Positions 35,855-45,236 of a DNA stretch of 64,000 nt are shown here, piece after piece. The notes below the pieces were generated by a model, which saw only the letters and a list, made by a program, of their open reading frames with translations, searched no databases and was not told the DNA's origin. Made by a program: the position numbers and the translations under genes. The stretch is taken from contig JAKAJN010000004.1 of assembly GCA_021813725.1 (NCBI GenBank), positions 1 through 64,000 of the forward strand. Direction: 5' to 3'. The first letter of the stretch is position 1; every line of letters begins with the position of its first letter. This DNA is from a bacterium. GTDB lineage: Bacteria; Gemmatimonadota; Gemmatimonadetes; Gemmatimonadales; Gemmatimonadaceae.

Positions 35855-36256
35855 CTACGCCGCCTGCGCGTACGCCAGACTCACCGCCCGCCGCGCACCG
35901 CGCTTGATGCTCCGGTGCGCCGCCCGCGCATACCGCATGAAGTTCTGCCCGGCCCACGGGTAGCGCGTGAAGAACTCGACCGGCAGCATCGATCCCTTCA
36001 GTTGATTGCACTGGATGCACGCGGCCACCAGGTTGCCCGGGTGATGATTGCCGCCGCGCGAGAGTGGTATCACATGATCGAGCGTCGCCGATTCCAGCCC
36101 TAACCGCGACGCGCAGTAGACGCAGCGACGGCCACAGTCACGGAAGGTGGCGCGCTTGACGTGCCGTTTCTGGTGGGGGACGCCATGGTCGCGACGGCGG
36201 GCCAGACCACGGGGCGAACGGGGCAGCGCGAACCGGTACACGCTCCGATGAGACAT
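35855..36256 (-). CDS. HNH endonuclease domain protein
   Basis: A 133-residue protein from ATG 36256 with a GAGG ribosome site. After a basic N-terminus comes the HNH motif: CVYCASRLGLESATLDHVIPLSRGG, then NLVAACIQCNQLKGS, with two Cys pairs for structural zinc and His in DHV as catalytic base. It ends in a basic tail (AAHRSIKRGARRAVS). Stand-alone HNH proteins of this type are common in Gemmatimonadota and Actinobacteria and their role is unclear. A long structured leader precedes it. Confidence 0.87.
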   Translation of the reverse strand: MSHRSVYRFALPRSPRGLARRRDHGVPHQKRHVKRATFRDCGRRCVYCASRLGLESATLDHVIPLSRGGNHHPGNLVAACIQCNQLKGSMLPVEFFTRYPWAGQNFMRYARAAHRSIKRGARRAVSLAYAQAA

Positions 36257-36551
36257 TGCACCTCGCCGGAAAAGACGACGCCCCGTTCGGGGACGGAGGT
36301 CCCGAGCGGGGCGTGGCTGATGGGGAGGAGGCTCCAGCGCGCGTCCTGATGCGATGGACGCGCCAATCGTCGCTGGATAGGGTGCCCGTGCAAAACGGCC
36401 ATCTGCCTCCAAAGACGAGAGTTCCAGGGGGGAGGAACCCGCTATCGTCTTTTTGACGAGCAGAGATTTGCTTCGTAACACAAATTCGCGCAAGAGGCCG
36501 GTGCCCCCTATGGAACGCCGGCCTCTTTGACGCTTGCTCGGAACACACCGA
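36257..36551 (-). promoter_or_regulatory. Structured leader of the HNH gene (possible attenuator RNA)
   Basis: No gene is seen in about 295 bases. In minus orientation there are two hairpins. One (36411-36452) pairs AAAGACGA with TCGTCTTT and, inside, GGTTCC-type arms. The other (36278-36314) pairs ACGCCCCG with CGGGGCGT through about 15 pairs and is followed by CGUCUUUU just before the HNH start, like a weak intrinsic terminator. The AAAAGACGA segment could also pair with that U-rich tail, allowing switching. No known riboswitch class was recognised. Confidence 0.4.
36492..36527 (-). terminator. Terminator of the MetX-like operon
   Basis: AAGAGGCCGG and CCGGCCTCTT form a perfect 10-base stem around a 16-base loop, 25 bases after the stop of the MetX-like gene on the minus strand. 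It separates that operon from the HNH leader. Confidence 0.65.
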
Positions 36552-37610
36552 TCAGCGTTCGGGCAGCGTCTTCAGGAAGTCGCCCAGCAGGCCGCCCCAT
36601 ACCGACGGCAACGAGTGCGTGCCGTGCCCGCGGGTCTGTGGCGTGATGGGGAGCAGGATAAACTTCCCCTTGGCCACCTGCGGCATCAGCCGTTCGACGA
36701 TGCCGAGTTCCGGTGGGTTCACCTGGTCATCGGCCGAGTTGATGGCAAGCACCGGCGCGGTGACCTGCGCGAGATGCGACGACGGGTCGTAGTCGCGCGA
36801 GGCATCGAACTGGTAGATCATGTCGTTCGCATCGGTCGCCCGGGTGCGCGCATCCAGGTAGGCCACAATCATCGAATCGGCCTTGTCGCGCGTCGGCGCC
36901 TGCTGCTGCTGCACAAGCGGCGCACTGGTCATCATGAAAAGCAGTTGATTGGCAGACCGGACGCCGCCCGGCTGCTCCGTGTAGTCGCCGCCGCGGTACC
37001 CGGGGTCGTTGCGCATGTCATCGACGATCATCTTCCGCATCATCCGGTTGCGGCCGACAATCGCCGCCGGCACGCAGGCCAGCGGCACGAGGCCGTCAAC
37101 GAAGTCGGGATACGTGTATCCCCAGACCCACGCGTGCATGCACCCCATCGAGGTGCCCATCACGAAGCGCAGGTGATTGACGCCCAGCCCCTGCGTGAGC
37201 AGGAGGTGCTGGGCGTGCACCATATCGTCGTATGTATAGCGCGGAAACTTGGCCTTCAGTCCGTCACTCGGCTTGCTTGATCCGCCGTGCCCAATGCCGT
37301 CGGGCAGGACGATGTAGTAGCGCGCCGTGTCGAGCAGTTGACCGGGACCGAAGAGGACGCCGGCATACGTGGGCGAAAGAAAGCCGCGCCCGGAGCCGCC
37401 GGTCCCGTGCAGGATCATCACCGCGTTGCGCACCACGCCGGCGGCATCGCGGCGCGGCGCGCCAAGCGTGGTGTAATGCAGGCGCAGCTCGGGGAGCTTC
37501 TCGCCCGTGGTGAACTGGAAGTCGCGCGCGACGTAATCGCCCTGCTTTCCCTGGGCGAAGGCGACCGGTGCGGCGAGCGTGAGCAGGAACAACAGACGGG
37601 CGATGCGCAT
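36552..37610 (-). CDS. Exported homoserine acetyltransferase-like alpha/beta hydrolase
   Basis: A 352-residue protein with a signal peptide (MRIARLLFLLTLAAPVAFAQ). The mature part has the MetX-type fold: ILHGTGGSGRGF, the nucleophile in VMGTSMGCMHAW (about residue 150), Asp in INSADDQVNPP and His in GHGTHSL. True MetX is cytoplasmic and makes O-acetylhomoserine; an exported copy is more likely a hydrolase of another ester or amide. It is third in a run with the NFACT-R and lipoprotein-hydrolase genes on the minus strand, 13 bases after the latter. Confidence 0.85.
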   Translation of the reverse strand: MRIARLLFLLTLAAPVAFAQGKQGDYVARDFQFTTGEKLPELRLHYTTLGAPRRDAAGVVRNAVMILHGTGGSGRGFLSPTYAGVLFGPGQLLDTARYYIVLPDGIGHGGSSKPSDGLKAKFPRYTYDDMVHAQHLLLTQGLGVNHLRFVMGTSMGCMHAWVWGYTYPDFVDGLVPLACVPAAIVGRNRMMRKMIVDDMRNDPGYRGGDYTEQPGGVRSANQLLFMMTSAPLVQQQQAPTRDKADSMIVAYLDARTRATDANDMIYQFDASRDYDPSSHLAQVTAPVLAINSADDQVNPPELGIVERLMPQVAKGKFILLPITPQTRGHGTHSLPSVWGGLLGDFLKTLPER

Positions 37611-37623
37611 GTTCGGACTCCGG

Positions 37624-38649
37624 TTATGGCGTCAGCAGGCGCTCGACGTACGTCGCCATGCCGTGGTAAAGATCCACGTGATCGGGGGCGGAGTTGCCCG
37701 CGAAGCCCAGCACCTCGAAGCGGCCGCGGCCGGCTCGGCTCAACAGCTGCGTCCCCATCGGCCCCCACTCGAGCACCGGCGTGCGCGAGAGCTGCAGCGC
37801 GCCAAGCAGCCAGTCGGTGCACTCGGTGGTGCTGGCGAAGGTGCCGGGAAAGATCTCGGTGTGCGTGACGATGAAGCGCTTCTTGCCCTCGACGGCCAGC
37901 CGCGCGAAGGCGGCGAACGGCGCCAGCTCGGTGGTGTCCAGCATGCCGCCGTCGGCAAGCGGCTGGCGATCCGGGATGTATCCGGTGTGGATCCCGTCGA
38001 GCAGCAGCGCACCGTCCACGCGCGGCAGGTTCTCCGGGCGCCGCACAACCTCGCGAATGGCGCCGTAGCCCGCACTCCACCCGCTGAGGAAAATGCTCGT
38101 GATGCGCGGCGCACTCGTGACCGGCGCGATGCGCGCGAGAATCGTGTCGAGCATTCGCCCGTACAGCAGCGAGTCGCGCGCGAACGGTCGCGCATAGACC
38201 GCCGAGCCGGCACCCAAATAGACCGCGGCGACGACGACTGGACGTGACATCGTGGCGGCAACGTGCTTGGGCACCCAAGTGGCGCCCATGAAGTGGATGA
38301 GGAGGGGTGCCGAGTCGGCGGTGAGCGCGCGCTGTGGGATGAAGATCTCGATCGGCCTGGGGAGAAGACCCTCGATGCTCAGGTTCACCCCGGGATCCGC
38401 GCTCCGTGGTTGCTGCAGTCGCTCGTGGCGTCGCGACCGCTCCTGCATGGGCGAGGGGTTCTGCGGAGCCGGCGCCGGCGCTACCGCAGGTGTCGGAGCA
38501 GGCGTCGGTGAGGGTGCCGGAGCCTGCTGGCCGGTTGGAATGGGCACCGGCGAGGGCGGCGCACCCGCCGATCGGCCCGGCCCGCACCCCACGATCGCGG
38601 CCAGCGCGAGGCCGGCGGCAATATTAGTAGCACATTGATACTTATTCAT
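37624..38649 (-). CDS. Lipoprotein alpha/beta hydrolase with Pro/Ala linker
   Basis: A 341-residue lipoprotein with lipobox AAIVGCGP (Cys about 22), a low-complexity linker of Pro, Ala and Thr ([18 protein letters not shown]), then an alpha/beta-hydrolase-like domain with nucleophile motif [12 protein letters not shown] (about residue 192) and a late His in PDHVDLYHG. Substrate unknown. Its start overlaps the stop of the NFACT-R gene by eight bases. With the exported MetX-like gene it forms a probable envelope operon. Confidence 0.78.
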   Translation of the reverse strand: MNKYQCATNIAAGLALAAIVGCGPGRSAGAPPSPVPIPTGQQAPAPSPTPAPTPAVAPAPAPQNPSPMQERSRRHERLQQPRSADPGVNLSIEGLLPRPIEIFIPQRALTADSAPLLIHFMGATWVPKHVAATMSRPVVVAAVYLGAGSAVYARPFARDSLLYGRMLDTILARIAPVTSAPRITSIFLSGWSAGYGAIREVVRRPENLPRVDGALLLDGIHTGYIPDRQPLADGGMLDTTELAPFAAFARLAVEGKKRFIVTHTEIFPGTFASTTECTDWLLGALQLSRTPVLEWGPMGTQLLSRAGRGRFEVLGFAGNSAPDHVDLYHGMATYVERLLTP

Positions 38650-39037
38650 CGTCCCCCTCGGCGAGCGCGCGCGGATAGACCTTCACGCGGTCCCAGCGCC
38701 GGAGTACCACCTCGCCGGCCGGCGCGCCACGCCGCTTGCTCACGTCGGCTGCCCAGCAGACGTGCACCTCCACCTTGCCGCGCGCCTCGCGCGCCTTGCT
38801 GTAGAACGCGGCATACTCGGCGGCACGCTCGACGACGGGCTTGGGAATCTCCGGCAGCTTGTCGGGGTTGCGAACCACCACGTGGCTGCCCGGAACGCTG
38901 GCGACGTGCAGCCACAGGTCGTGCGGCTTGGCCACCTTGAGCGTCAGGTAGTCGTTGTCGGCGGCGGCTTTGCCGACGAGGACTTCGAAGCCCTCGACGT
39001 CGACGGTGCGGTATCGGCGGCCTTTGCTCGGCATCAC
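38642..39037 (-). CDS. Stand-alone NFACT RNA-binding domain protein
   Basis: A 131-residue protein (ATG 39037, or 39034) matching the NFACT-R/DUF814 domain: [21 protein letters not shown], then [19 protein letters not shown], with the conserved DLWLH and GSHV. In RqcH and its relatives this domain binds stalled 50S-tRNA complexes; here the NFACT-N and coiled-coil parts are missing. It may be part of ribosome rescue or an RNA-binding remnant. Divergent from the E1 gene. Confidence 0.9.
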   Translation of the reverse strand: MMPSKGRRYRTVDVEGFEVLVGKAAADNDYLTLKVAKPHDLWLHVASVPGSHVVVRNPDKLPEIPKPVVERAAEYAAFYSKAREARGKVEVHVCWAADVSKRRGAPAGEVVLRRWDRVKVYPRALAEGDDE

Positions 39038-39178
39038 TCAACGCTACAGCGGCGCGCGTCCTGGCGCAGGGGTGGACGATCGCTCGAGCGGCCGGCTCCC
39101 CCTCCCCTTCCCACCGGACTATTTTTCGTCGACCCCTTGGCCGACCCGGCCAATCGCTGGCCCCCGAACGCCGACCCC

Positions 39179-41290
39179 ATGGCTGCTTCTCCCAAGACGG
39201 ACCGCCGCGCGGCCCACGGACTCACGCGCGAGCAACTGCTGGCCGCGTACCGGACCATGCTCTTGTCGCGCCGAGTGGACGACAAGGAGATCCAGCTCAA
39301 GCGACAGAACAAGATCTTCTTCCAGATCTCGGGCGCCGGCCACGAGGCGGTGCTCACCGCCGCCGGCCAGGTGTTCAAGGCGGGGCACGACTGGTTCTAC
39401 ACGTATTACCGCGACCGCGCGCTTTGCCTCGCGCTGGGCATGACCGCCGCCGAGATGCTCTACAGCGCCGTCGGCGCCGCCGCCGATCCGAACTCGGGCG
39501 GCCGTCAGATGCCGTCCCACTGGGGGCACAAGGCACTCAACATCGTCTCCGCGTCCTCCCCCACCGGCACGCAATTCCTGCAGGGCGTGGGCGCTGCGGA
39601 AGGATCGATGCGCGCCGAGCTGCTCGGCATCACCGACGGCTTTGCCGGCGATGAAGTGGTGTTCGTCTCCACCGGCGACGGCACAACCTCGCAGGGCGAG
39701 TTCTGGGAATCGCTCAACACCGCCACCAACCTGAAGCTTCCGGTCGTCTACCTCGTTGAAGACAACGGCTACGCCATCTCGGTGCCGGTCGAGGTCAACA
39801 CCGCCGGCGGTTCCATCTCCAAGCTCGTCTCGTCATTTCCGGGCCTCTACATCCAGGAAGTGGACGGCTGCGACTTCCTCGCCTCGCTCGACGTGATGAA
39901 GAAGGCGGTCGCCTACGCGCGGGCCCGCAAGGGTCCGGCGCTGGTGCACGCGCGCGTCATCCGTCCGTACTCGCATTCGCTCTCCGACGACGAGATCCTC
40001 TACAAGCCGGTCCACGAGCGTGAGGCGGAGGCGGCCCGAGACCCGGTCGTCACCTTCCCGCAATGGCTTATCGCCGAGGGGCACGCCTCCGAGGCCGACA
40101 TCAAGGCCATACAGGAATCGGTGGACGCGGAGGTGCTCGCCGCCACCGACGACGCGCTGGTGCAGCCGCAGCCGGCGCCGGAGTCAGCGATGTGGGCGCT
40201 CTACTCGCCCGACGTGGACCCCACGAGCGCGGCGTTCGATACCGAAGACGCCCCGCAGTTCACCGGCGAGCCGACGACGATGGTGGACCTCATTAATGCC
40301 GCGATGAAGGACGAGATGCGCCGCAACGACCGCATCGTCGTCTTCGGCGAGGACGTGGCCGACGTCTCGCGCGAGCAGTACCTGGGCAAGGTCAAGGGCA
40401 AGGGCGGCGTCTTCAAGGCGACGCACGGCCTGCAGACGGAGTTCGGCGGCGCGCGCGTGTACAACTCGCCGCTCGCCGAGGCCAATATCATCGGGCGCGC
40501 GATTGGTCTGGCCCATCGCGGCTTCAAACCGGTCGTCGAAATCCAGTTCTTCGACTACATCTGGACCGCGTACATGCAGCTCCGCGACGAACTCGCGACG
40601 ATGCGGTGGCGGTCGAACAACACGTTCGCCGCACCGGTGGTGGTGCGCACGACATACGGCGGCTACATCCGCGGCGCCATCTACCACTCGCAGACAGGCG
40701 CGTCGCTCTTCACGCACTGCCCCGGCCTGCGCGTGGTCTGCCCAAGCACGGCACTCGACGCCAACGGACTGCTGCGCACCGCCATCCGGTGCGACGATCC
40801 GGTGATCTTCCTCGAGCACAAGCACCTGTACCGCCAGACGTACAACAAGGGGAGGAATCCCGGTCCGGATTTCATGATCCCGTTCGGCAAGGCGAAGGTG
40901 CTGCGCGAGGGGACCGACATCACGGTCGTCACGTATGGCGCCACGGTGCAGCGCGCGCTGGCCGCGGCCAACCAGGCGGCCGATGCGGGCGGACCGAGCG
41001 TCGAGGTGATTGACCTGCGCACGCTGCAGCCGTGGGACCAGGAGGCGGTCTATGCCTCGGTGCGCAAGACCGGGCGCGTGATCGTGGCGTACGAGGACTC
41101 GCTCTCGTGGGGGTATGGCGCCGAAATTGCCGCGCGCGTCGCCGACGACTGCTTTGCCTGGCTCGATGCGCCGGTCAAGCGCATCGCGTCGCAGGATGTG
41201 TGGGTGGGGTATGCGCCGTCGCTCGAAGATGCGATACTGCCGCAGACGAGCACGTTTCTCGACGCGTACAACGAGATCGCGAAGTACTGA
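39179..41290 (+). CDS. Fused 2-oxoacid dehydrogenase E1 (alpha-beta), branched-chain type
   Basis: A 703-residue fusion from ATG 39179. Residues 10-340 are the E1 alpha subunit with the thiamine-diphosphate motif [13 protein letters not shown] at about 166 ending in [11 protein letters not shown]. Residues 365-703 are E1 beta ([38 protein letters not shown]). It decarboxylates branched-chain or pyruvate-like 2-oxoacids and passes the acyl group to an E2 lipoyl enzyme not found in the window. Fused E1 is common in Bacteroidota and Gemmatimonadota. The substrate is inferred. Confidence 0.94.
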   Translation: MAASPKTDRRAAHGLTREQLLAAYRTMLLSRRVDDKEIQLKRQNKIFFQISGAGHEAVLTAAGQVFKAGHDWFYTYYRDRALCLALGMTAAEMLYSAVGAAADPNSGGRQMPSHWGHKALNIVSASSPTGTQFLQGVGAAEGSMRAELLGITDGFAGDEVVFVSTGDGTTSQGEFWESLNTATNLKLPVVYLVEDNGYAISVPVEVNTAGGSISKLVSSFPGLYIQEVDGCDFLASLDVMKKAVAYARARKGPALVHARVIRPYSHSLSDDEILYKPVHEREAEAARDPVVTFPQWLIAEGHASEADIKAIQESVDAEVLAATDDALVQPQPAPESAMWALYSPDVDPTSAAFDTEDAPQFTGEPTTMVDLINAAMKDEMRRNDRIVVFGEDVADVSREQYLGKVKGKGGVFKATHGLQTEFGGARVYNSPLAEANIIGRAIGLAHRGFKPVVEIQFFDYIWTAYMQLRDELATMRWRSNNTFAAPVVVRTTYGGYIRGAIYHSQTGASLFTHCPGLRVVCPSTALDANGLLRTAIRCDDPVIFLEHKHLYRQTYNKGRNPGPDFMIPFGKAKVLREGTDITVVTYGATVQRALAAANQAADAGGPSVEVIDLRTLQPWDQEAVYASVRKTGRVIVAYEDSLSWGYGAEIAARVADDCFAWLDAPVKRIASQDVWVGYAPSLEDAILPQTSTFLDAYNEIAKY

Positions 41291-41322
41291 CGGGAGACGG
41301 GAGACGGAAGACGGAAGACGGG
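41289..41322. repeat. GACGGGA/GACGGAA heptamer array
   Basis: Five tandem heptamers directly at the E1 stop. The inverted arm is missing or replaced by a degenerate CGTCCGTCGTTCGTC stretch about 50 bases on, so this copy looks decayed. Confidence 0.65.
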
Positions 41323-41487
41323 TCGAGGGGGAAAGCACCCTCGGCCGCCTTCGTTGCGTGCGTATCGTCCGTCGTTCGTCATCCACCATCGGTCCGCCCC
41401 GACGCCCCTTGCCCCGCGCCGCGGCGCGGGACAAGCTGAGACACGATTGCGTTTCACCTCGTTTCGTGGCCTCCCCGGGGGAAGCTT

Positions 41488-41904
41488 ATGCGCCGCCGCA
41501 CGCTCGCTCTCGCACTCACGCTCGTCGCCGTCGCCGGCTGTTCGTCGTCGCCCGCGCCAAGCGGTCGGCCACGGTTTGACAGTTCGATCATCACGCATCA
41601 GCAGATCCAGGACGGGCAGTTCACCAACGCGTACGACGCGGTGAAGACGCTCCGTGGCTCGTGGCTCAACACGGTTCGCCCCGAGAGTTTCCGCTATCCG
41701 GCCGCCATTCAGGTCTACCTCGACGGCGTACGGCTTGGCGACCTCTCCACCCTGTCGACGGTGCAGACGCTCCCCATCCAGTACATCCGCTACTACAACG
41801 CGCAGGACGCCACATCGCGGTGGGGCATCGACCACGGCGCGGGGGCGATCTACATCAGCACCAAAGTGATGCAACAGGGGATGTCGGGCCCGCCGCCGGG
41901 GTGA
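41488..41904 (+). CDS. Small lipoprotein resembling the end of a TonB plug domain
   Basis: A 138-residue lipoprotein (lipobox VAVAGCSS). The C-terminal half (IQVYLDGVRLGDLSTL, LPIQYIRYYNAQDATSRWG, GAGAIYISTK) reads like the last strands of a TonB-receptor plug, in which a VYLDG strand is followed by IExIxV and GxxGVIxI. There is no barrel. It is a second barrel-less plug protein in the window, after the one at 18625-19446. Function unknown; outer-membrane or periplasmic by lipidation. Confidence 0.78.
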   Translation: MRRRTLALALTLVAVAGCSSSPAPSGRPRFDSSIITHQQIQDGQFTNAYDAVKTLRGSWLNTVRPESFRYPAAIQVYLDGVRLGDLSTLSTVQTLPIQYIRYYNAQDATSRWGIDHGAGAIYISTKVMQQGMSGPPPG

Positions 41905-41923
41905 TTGTCGACGCGCGCGCTGA

Positions 41924-42844
41924 TTACGGCTTCTTCTTCGCTCCGCCGTCGATCACCATGGCCGACGGGTTGTCGCGCAGGCTCCGCGACGCCGGCGCTT
42001 CGCGCTGCATTTCCTTGAAGAGCGAGTCGCTGATCGCACGTGCCCGCGCATGATCGGCGGGATTCTTGCTCTGCGACAACCGCCGCATCTCGGCGGTGAG
42101 CGCCTGCCGAGCCCGCAAGTCGGCCATCATGTCCACGGACCGGTACCCGGCGGGGAGCGCGCAGCGCGACGCGGGGACCACCTCTTTGCGCCACACCAGT
42201 ACCTCTCGCGTCGTCGTCTCGGTGACATCACGCCGCCATTGGCGCTCTGTCACCGATCGAAGCGTCACCCCGCTCCGCGTGCTGATTGGGGCGCCGGCGA
42301 CGAAGGCCGGCTGGGTTGCCCGGTGCGCCGCCACGAGCGGATCGGCCGGATCGTCGGCCAGCCAGTACGTCGTCACGGTCGGCGCGCTCGCGACGGCGCG
42401 CCCGCCGACACGTGAGATGGTCGAGGTCTTGTATTCGAATTTGTGAGTCCGATGGCCGAGGATTGCTCCGCCGTCACCGAGTGGCTTGACGTCGAACCGA
42501 GGCGCAGAGCCCATCGCGCGTACGATTGAATCCGTCGACGGTCGTCCGGCGCCCGGCGGAATCGACAACACCTTGCGGTCGCGCGGCACGACGTGGAAGG
42601 CGCGGATGGGCCGGCCGGTGACCACCTGATACGCCATGGAGTCGCCGAGGAACGACTCACCTTCGGTGCGTGAACAGTCCGCCGACGTCCACGAGCGCGT
42701 GATGTGTGACCGCGTCGTTGTGTTCGACCCGCCTTTGCTCACGCTCGTCACGCGCGCCTCGACGTAGAAGCCGGGCGTACCCTGCGCCGCGAGCGCGGGA
42801 GCGCCAACGACTCCAATGAGCGTTACGTGGAGAAATATGCGCAT
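41924..42844 (-). CDS. Exported protein of unknown function
   Basis: A 306-residue protein from ATG 42844 with a signal peptide (MRIFLHVTLIGVVGAPALAAQG). The mature part is beta-rich with many Thr/Ser/Arg and contains a Cys pair (SADCSRTEG, ASRCALPAG). The segment GHRTHKFEYKTS resembles DUF4412-like exported proteins, but this is weak. It ends in a charged KKKP tail. It is downstream of the amidohydrolase gene on the same strand with a 54-base gap. Confidence 0.68.
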   Translation of the reverse strand: MRIFLHVTLIGVVGAPALAAQGTPGFYVEARVTSVSKGGSNTTTRSHITRSWTSADCSRTEGESFLGDSMAYQVVTGRPIRAFHVVPRDRKVLSIPPGAGRPSTDSIVRAMGSAPRFDVKPLGDGGAILGHRTHKFEYKTSTISRVGGRAVASAPTVTTYWLADDPADPLVAAHRATQPAFVAGAPISTRSGVTLRSVTERQWRRDVTETTTREVLVWRKEVVPASRCALPAGYRSVDMMADLRARQALTAEMRRLSQSKNPADHARARAISDSLFKEMQREAPASRSLRDNPSAMVIDGGAKKKP

Positions 42845-42898
42845 GCCCCTGAACTTACCGTCCAGGGGCACGCGCGAAAGGGCTCGCCGGTGACTCCG

Positions 42899-44518
42899 CT
42901 ACGGTGTGCCCGGCGCCTCGTAGACGACTTTCCCGTCAACGATGGTCCGAACGATCTTGGCGTCGCGAATCGTCTCGGGCGCGATGCGCGTCAGGTCGCG
43001 GTCGATCATCGTCAGGTCGGCGAGCATGCCCTGCCTGATGACCCCGCGCGTCGCTTCGGCGAAGCCGGCGTATGCCGCGCCGGCCGTATACGCGCGCAGG
43101 GCATCCTCCACCGAGATCTTCTGCTCGGGGACCCAGCCGCCCGGCCGCTTTTCGTCGAGCGTGCGCCGCGTCACCGCGGCATAAATCCCCATGAGCGGTG
43201 TCGGCGGCGCCACATACCAGTCACTGCCGAAGGCGAGCCTTGCCCTGGTGTCGAGGAGCGACTTGAACGCGTACGTCCCCTTCGACCGCTCGGCGCCGAT
43301 CACCTTGTCCACCCAGCGGCCGTCATCGATGGCGTGATACGGCTGCATCGAGGCGATGACGCCGAGCGCCCCGAAGCGCGCCAGGTCGGCGGGGGCGATG
43401 TGCTGGGCGTGCTCGATGCGGAAGCGCCGGTCGCGCGGGCCGTCCTCGCGCGCCACCCGCTCGAAGATGTCGAGCTGCGTGCGAATGGCGCGGTCGCCGA
43501 TGGCGTGCACCATCACCTGCAGGCCGGCCTTGTCGGCGGCCGAGGTCCACGTGTAGAGGTCGGCCTCGGTGTTCACCATCAGGCCGCGATCATTCGGCGC
43601 GTCGGTGAACGGCTCAAGCATCGCGGCGGTGTGCGATCCGATCGAGCCGTCCACGAAGCCCTTGAGCCCGCCGATGCGCACCCACGCATCGCCGACGCCG
43701 CGCGAGCGCACCGTGTCGGCGAGACGCTTCCAGCTCGAGAGCGGCACGGCGGCGTAGATGCGCGTCGTCAGCGCGCCGGCTGCGTGTGCCCGCTCGAACG
43801 CGGCGAGGTCGCCCCAGCCGCCCATGTGCTGCACTGCCACCACGCCCTGCGCGTTCACGTACTGCATCGCCGCCCGCAGCGCACGGTCGGTCATCTCAGC
43901 GCTCGCCGGTGGGACCGCGCGGTCGATCACCGACATGGCGTTGTCCTTGAAGATCCCTGTCGGCTCGCCGGAGGCGTCGCGCACGATGGTGCCGCCGGCG
44001 ATCTCTTTCACGTCGCGCGTCACGCCGGCCGCCTTGAGCGCCGCCGTGTTGGCCAGACTCATGTGGCCATCGAGGCGATTGATCCAGACCGGGTTGTTGG
44101 GCGTCACCGCGTCGATCCACTGCCGCGTCGGCAGCTCGCCGCCCCAGTTCTCGTGGTCCCAGTCGCCGTTGAGAATCCACGTGCCGGCGGGAATGGTCTT
44201 CGCGAAGTCGCCGATGCGCTGAATGAACTCGGCTTTCGTCTTCGCATCGCGCAGCTTCACCGACTGCAGGGCGAACCCGCCTTCGATAAAGTGAACGTGC
44301 GAATCGATGAAGCCCGGCACCACCATCGCGCCGTGCGCATCGATGAGGCGCGCGTTGGTGCCGGCGAGCTTGCGGATCTCGGCGCTCGACCCGACGGCCG
44401 CGATGTGGGCGCCCTCGATGGCGACGGCGTCGGCCCAAGGATGGCGCGCGTCGCCGGTCCAGACGCGGGCGTTGACGATGGCGAGACTGATCACGGCGGT
44501 CTGGGCGAGGAGATGCAT
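42899..44518 (-). CDS. Amidohydrolase family 3 (YtcJ-like)
   Basis: A 539-residue metal-dependent amidohydrolase. The metal motif is FIDSHVHFIEGG (about residue 72), with GTWILNGDWDHENWGG, HAIGDRAI and FGSDWYVAPPTPL (Asp near 437) completing the TIM-barrel set. The N- and C-terminal strands form the small beta-sandwich (LAIVNARVWTGD, IVDGKVVY). YtcJ-like enzymes hydrolyse unknown amides, perhaps N-substituted formamides. No signal peptide is certain. Another small gene lies 9 bases upstream on the same strand. Confidence 0.9.
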   Translation of the reverse strand: MHLLAQTAVISLAIVNARVWTGDARHPWADAVAIEGAHIAAVGSSAEIRKLAGTNARLIDAHGAMVVPGFIDSHVHFIEGGFALQSVKLRDAKTKAEFIQRIGDFAKTIPAGTWILNGDWDHENWGGELPTRQWIDAVTPNNPVWINRLDGHMSLANTAALKAAGVTRDVKEIAGGTIVRDASGEPTGIFKDNAMSVIDRAVPPASAEMTDRALRAAMQYVNAQGVVAVQHMGGWGDLAAFERAHAAGALTTRIYAAVPLSSWKRLADTVRSRGVGDAWVRIGGLKGFVDGSIGSHTAAMLEPFTDAPNDRGLMVNTEADLYTWTSAADKAGLQVMVHAIGDRAIRTQLDIFERVAREDGPRDRRFRIEHAQHIAPADLARFGALGVIASMQPYHAIDDGRWVDKVIGAERSKGTYAFKSLLDTRARLAFGSDWYVAPPTPLMGIYAAVTRRTLDEKRPGGWVPEQKISVEDALRAYTAGAAYAGFAEATRGVIRQGMLADLTMIDRDLTRIAPETIRDAKIVRTIVDGKVVYEAPGTP

Positions 44519-44527
44519 GACACCGCC

Positions 44528-44848
44528 TCAGCGCCGCTCGAGCGCGTCGCGCACGTCGAGCAGGATCTCGAAGTAGAGCTGCTCGCGGCGATACGAGAAG
44601 TCGAGCGCCTTCATGCCGGCCTCGTCTTCCGTCTCCTTCGCGCGGCTGAACGCCTCACGGTACATGTCGTCGAGGTTGGCGAGGATGCGTTCGCGGGAGC
44701 GGGACATGCGGAAACTCTCCAGGGCCGCGGGGGTGAGCCGCGGCGGATCGGTGAACGGTGCGGAAACGGGGGACGGCGGCGACCCCTCAAGGAGGAATCG
44801 CCGAGCTGCGCCAAGAAGCTGGCGGCGTGCGTCGAAGGGCTTGGCCAT
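44528..44848 (-). CDS. Small helical protein, unknown
   Basis: A 106-residue protein from ATG 44848. The first half has a flexible proline-rich stretch (LLEGSPPSPVSAPFTDPP); the second half is a strongly charged helix (RSRERILANLDDMYREAFSRA, then LYFEILLDVRDALERR). No family was recognised. It lies between a small unknown gene and the amidohydrolase gene on the same strand. Confidence 0.6.
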   Translation of the reverse strand: MAKPFDARRQLLGAARRFLLEGSPPSPVSAPFTDPPRLTPAALESFRMSRSRERILANLDDMYREAFSRAKETEDEAGMKALDFSYRREQLYFEILLDVRDALERR

Positions 44849-44905
44849 GGACGTGGTGGAGTATCGCACGTCCGCGCCAGCGGGGGAAAGGGGTTGGCGC
44901 GAGCG

Positions 44906-45175
44906 CTAGGTCGTGTTGCGCTGCGCCAGCAGGCGCGCGACTGCGGCGTCTTCCTCCACAAACGGCAACAGCGCCGCCACGACACCCTGTTCGGTGTCAC
45001 TTTCGACGGCCATCAGCGCCGGCGGCGTGCGGCGGGCATCGATGGACCGAGGGCCGGAACTCCGGCGATCGACCTCGACGACGGCGCGCACGGGAGTGCC
45101 TGCCTGCGGCGTCAGCCGGCGGATGCGCACCGTCGCCCCCTCGGGCATGGTGCGTTCGTAGAGCACGTCCGACAC
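44906..45175 (-). CDS. Small protein, unknown
   Basis: An 89-residue protein from GTG 45175, chosen because GAGGAA precedes it at a proper distance; ATG 45148 is the alternative. The sequence begins VSDVLYERTMPEGATVRIRR and ends in a helical, acidic segment (GVVAALLPFVEEDAAVARLL). No family was recognised. It may be co-transcribed with the helical protein gene that follows. Confidence 0.55.
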   Translation of the reverse strand: MSDVLYERTMPEGATVRIRRLTPQAGTPVRAVVEVDRRSSGPRSIDARRTPPALMAVESDTEQGVVAALLPFVEEDAAVARLLAQRNTT

Positions 45176-45236
45176 AGACTTCCTCGACGGGATGCGTTGC
45201 CTATATCTGACAGGACCCGCCGTCCGACGCAAGCGG

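Noticed and set aside
36257-36551. HEARO/omega RNA next to an IscB-like nuclease
   Set aside because: The HNH protein is only 133 residues with no RuvC or bridge-helix region, and the leader shows no recognisable HEARO core.
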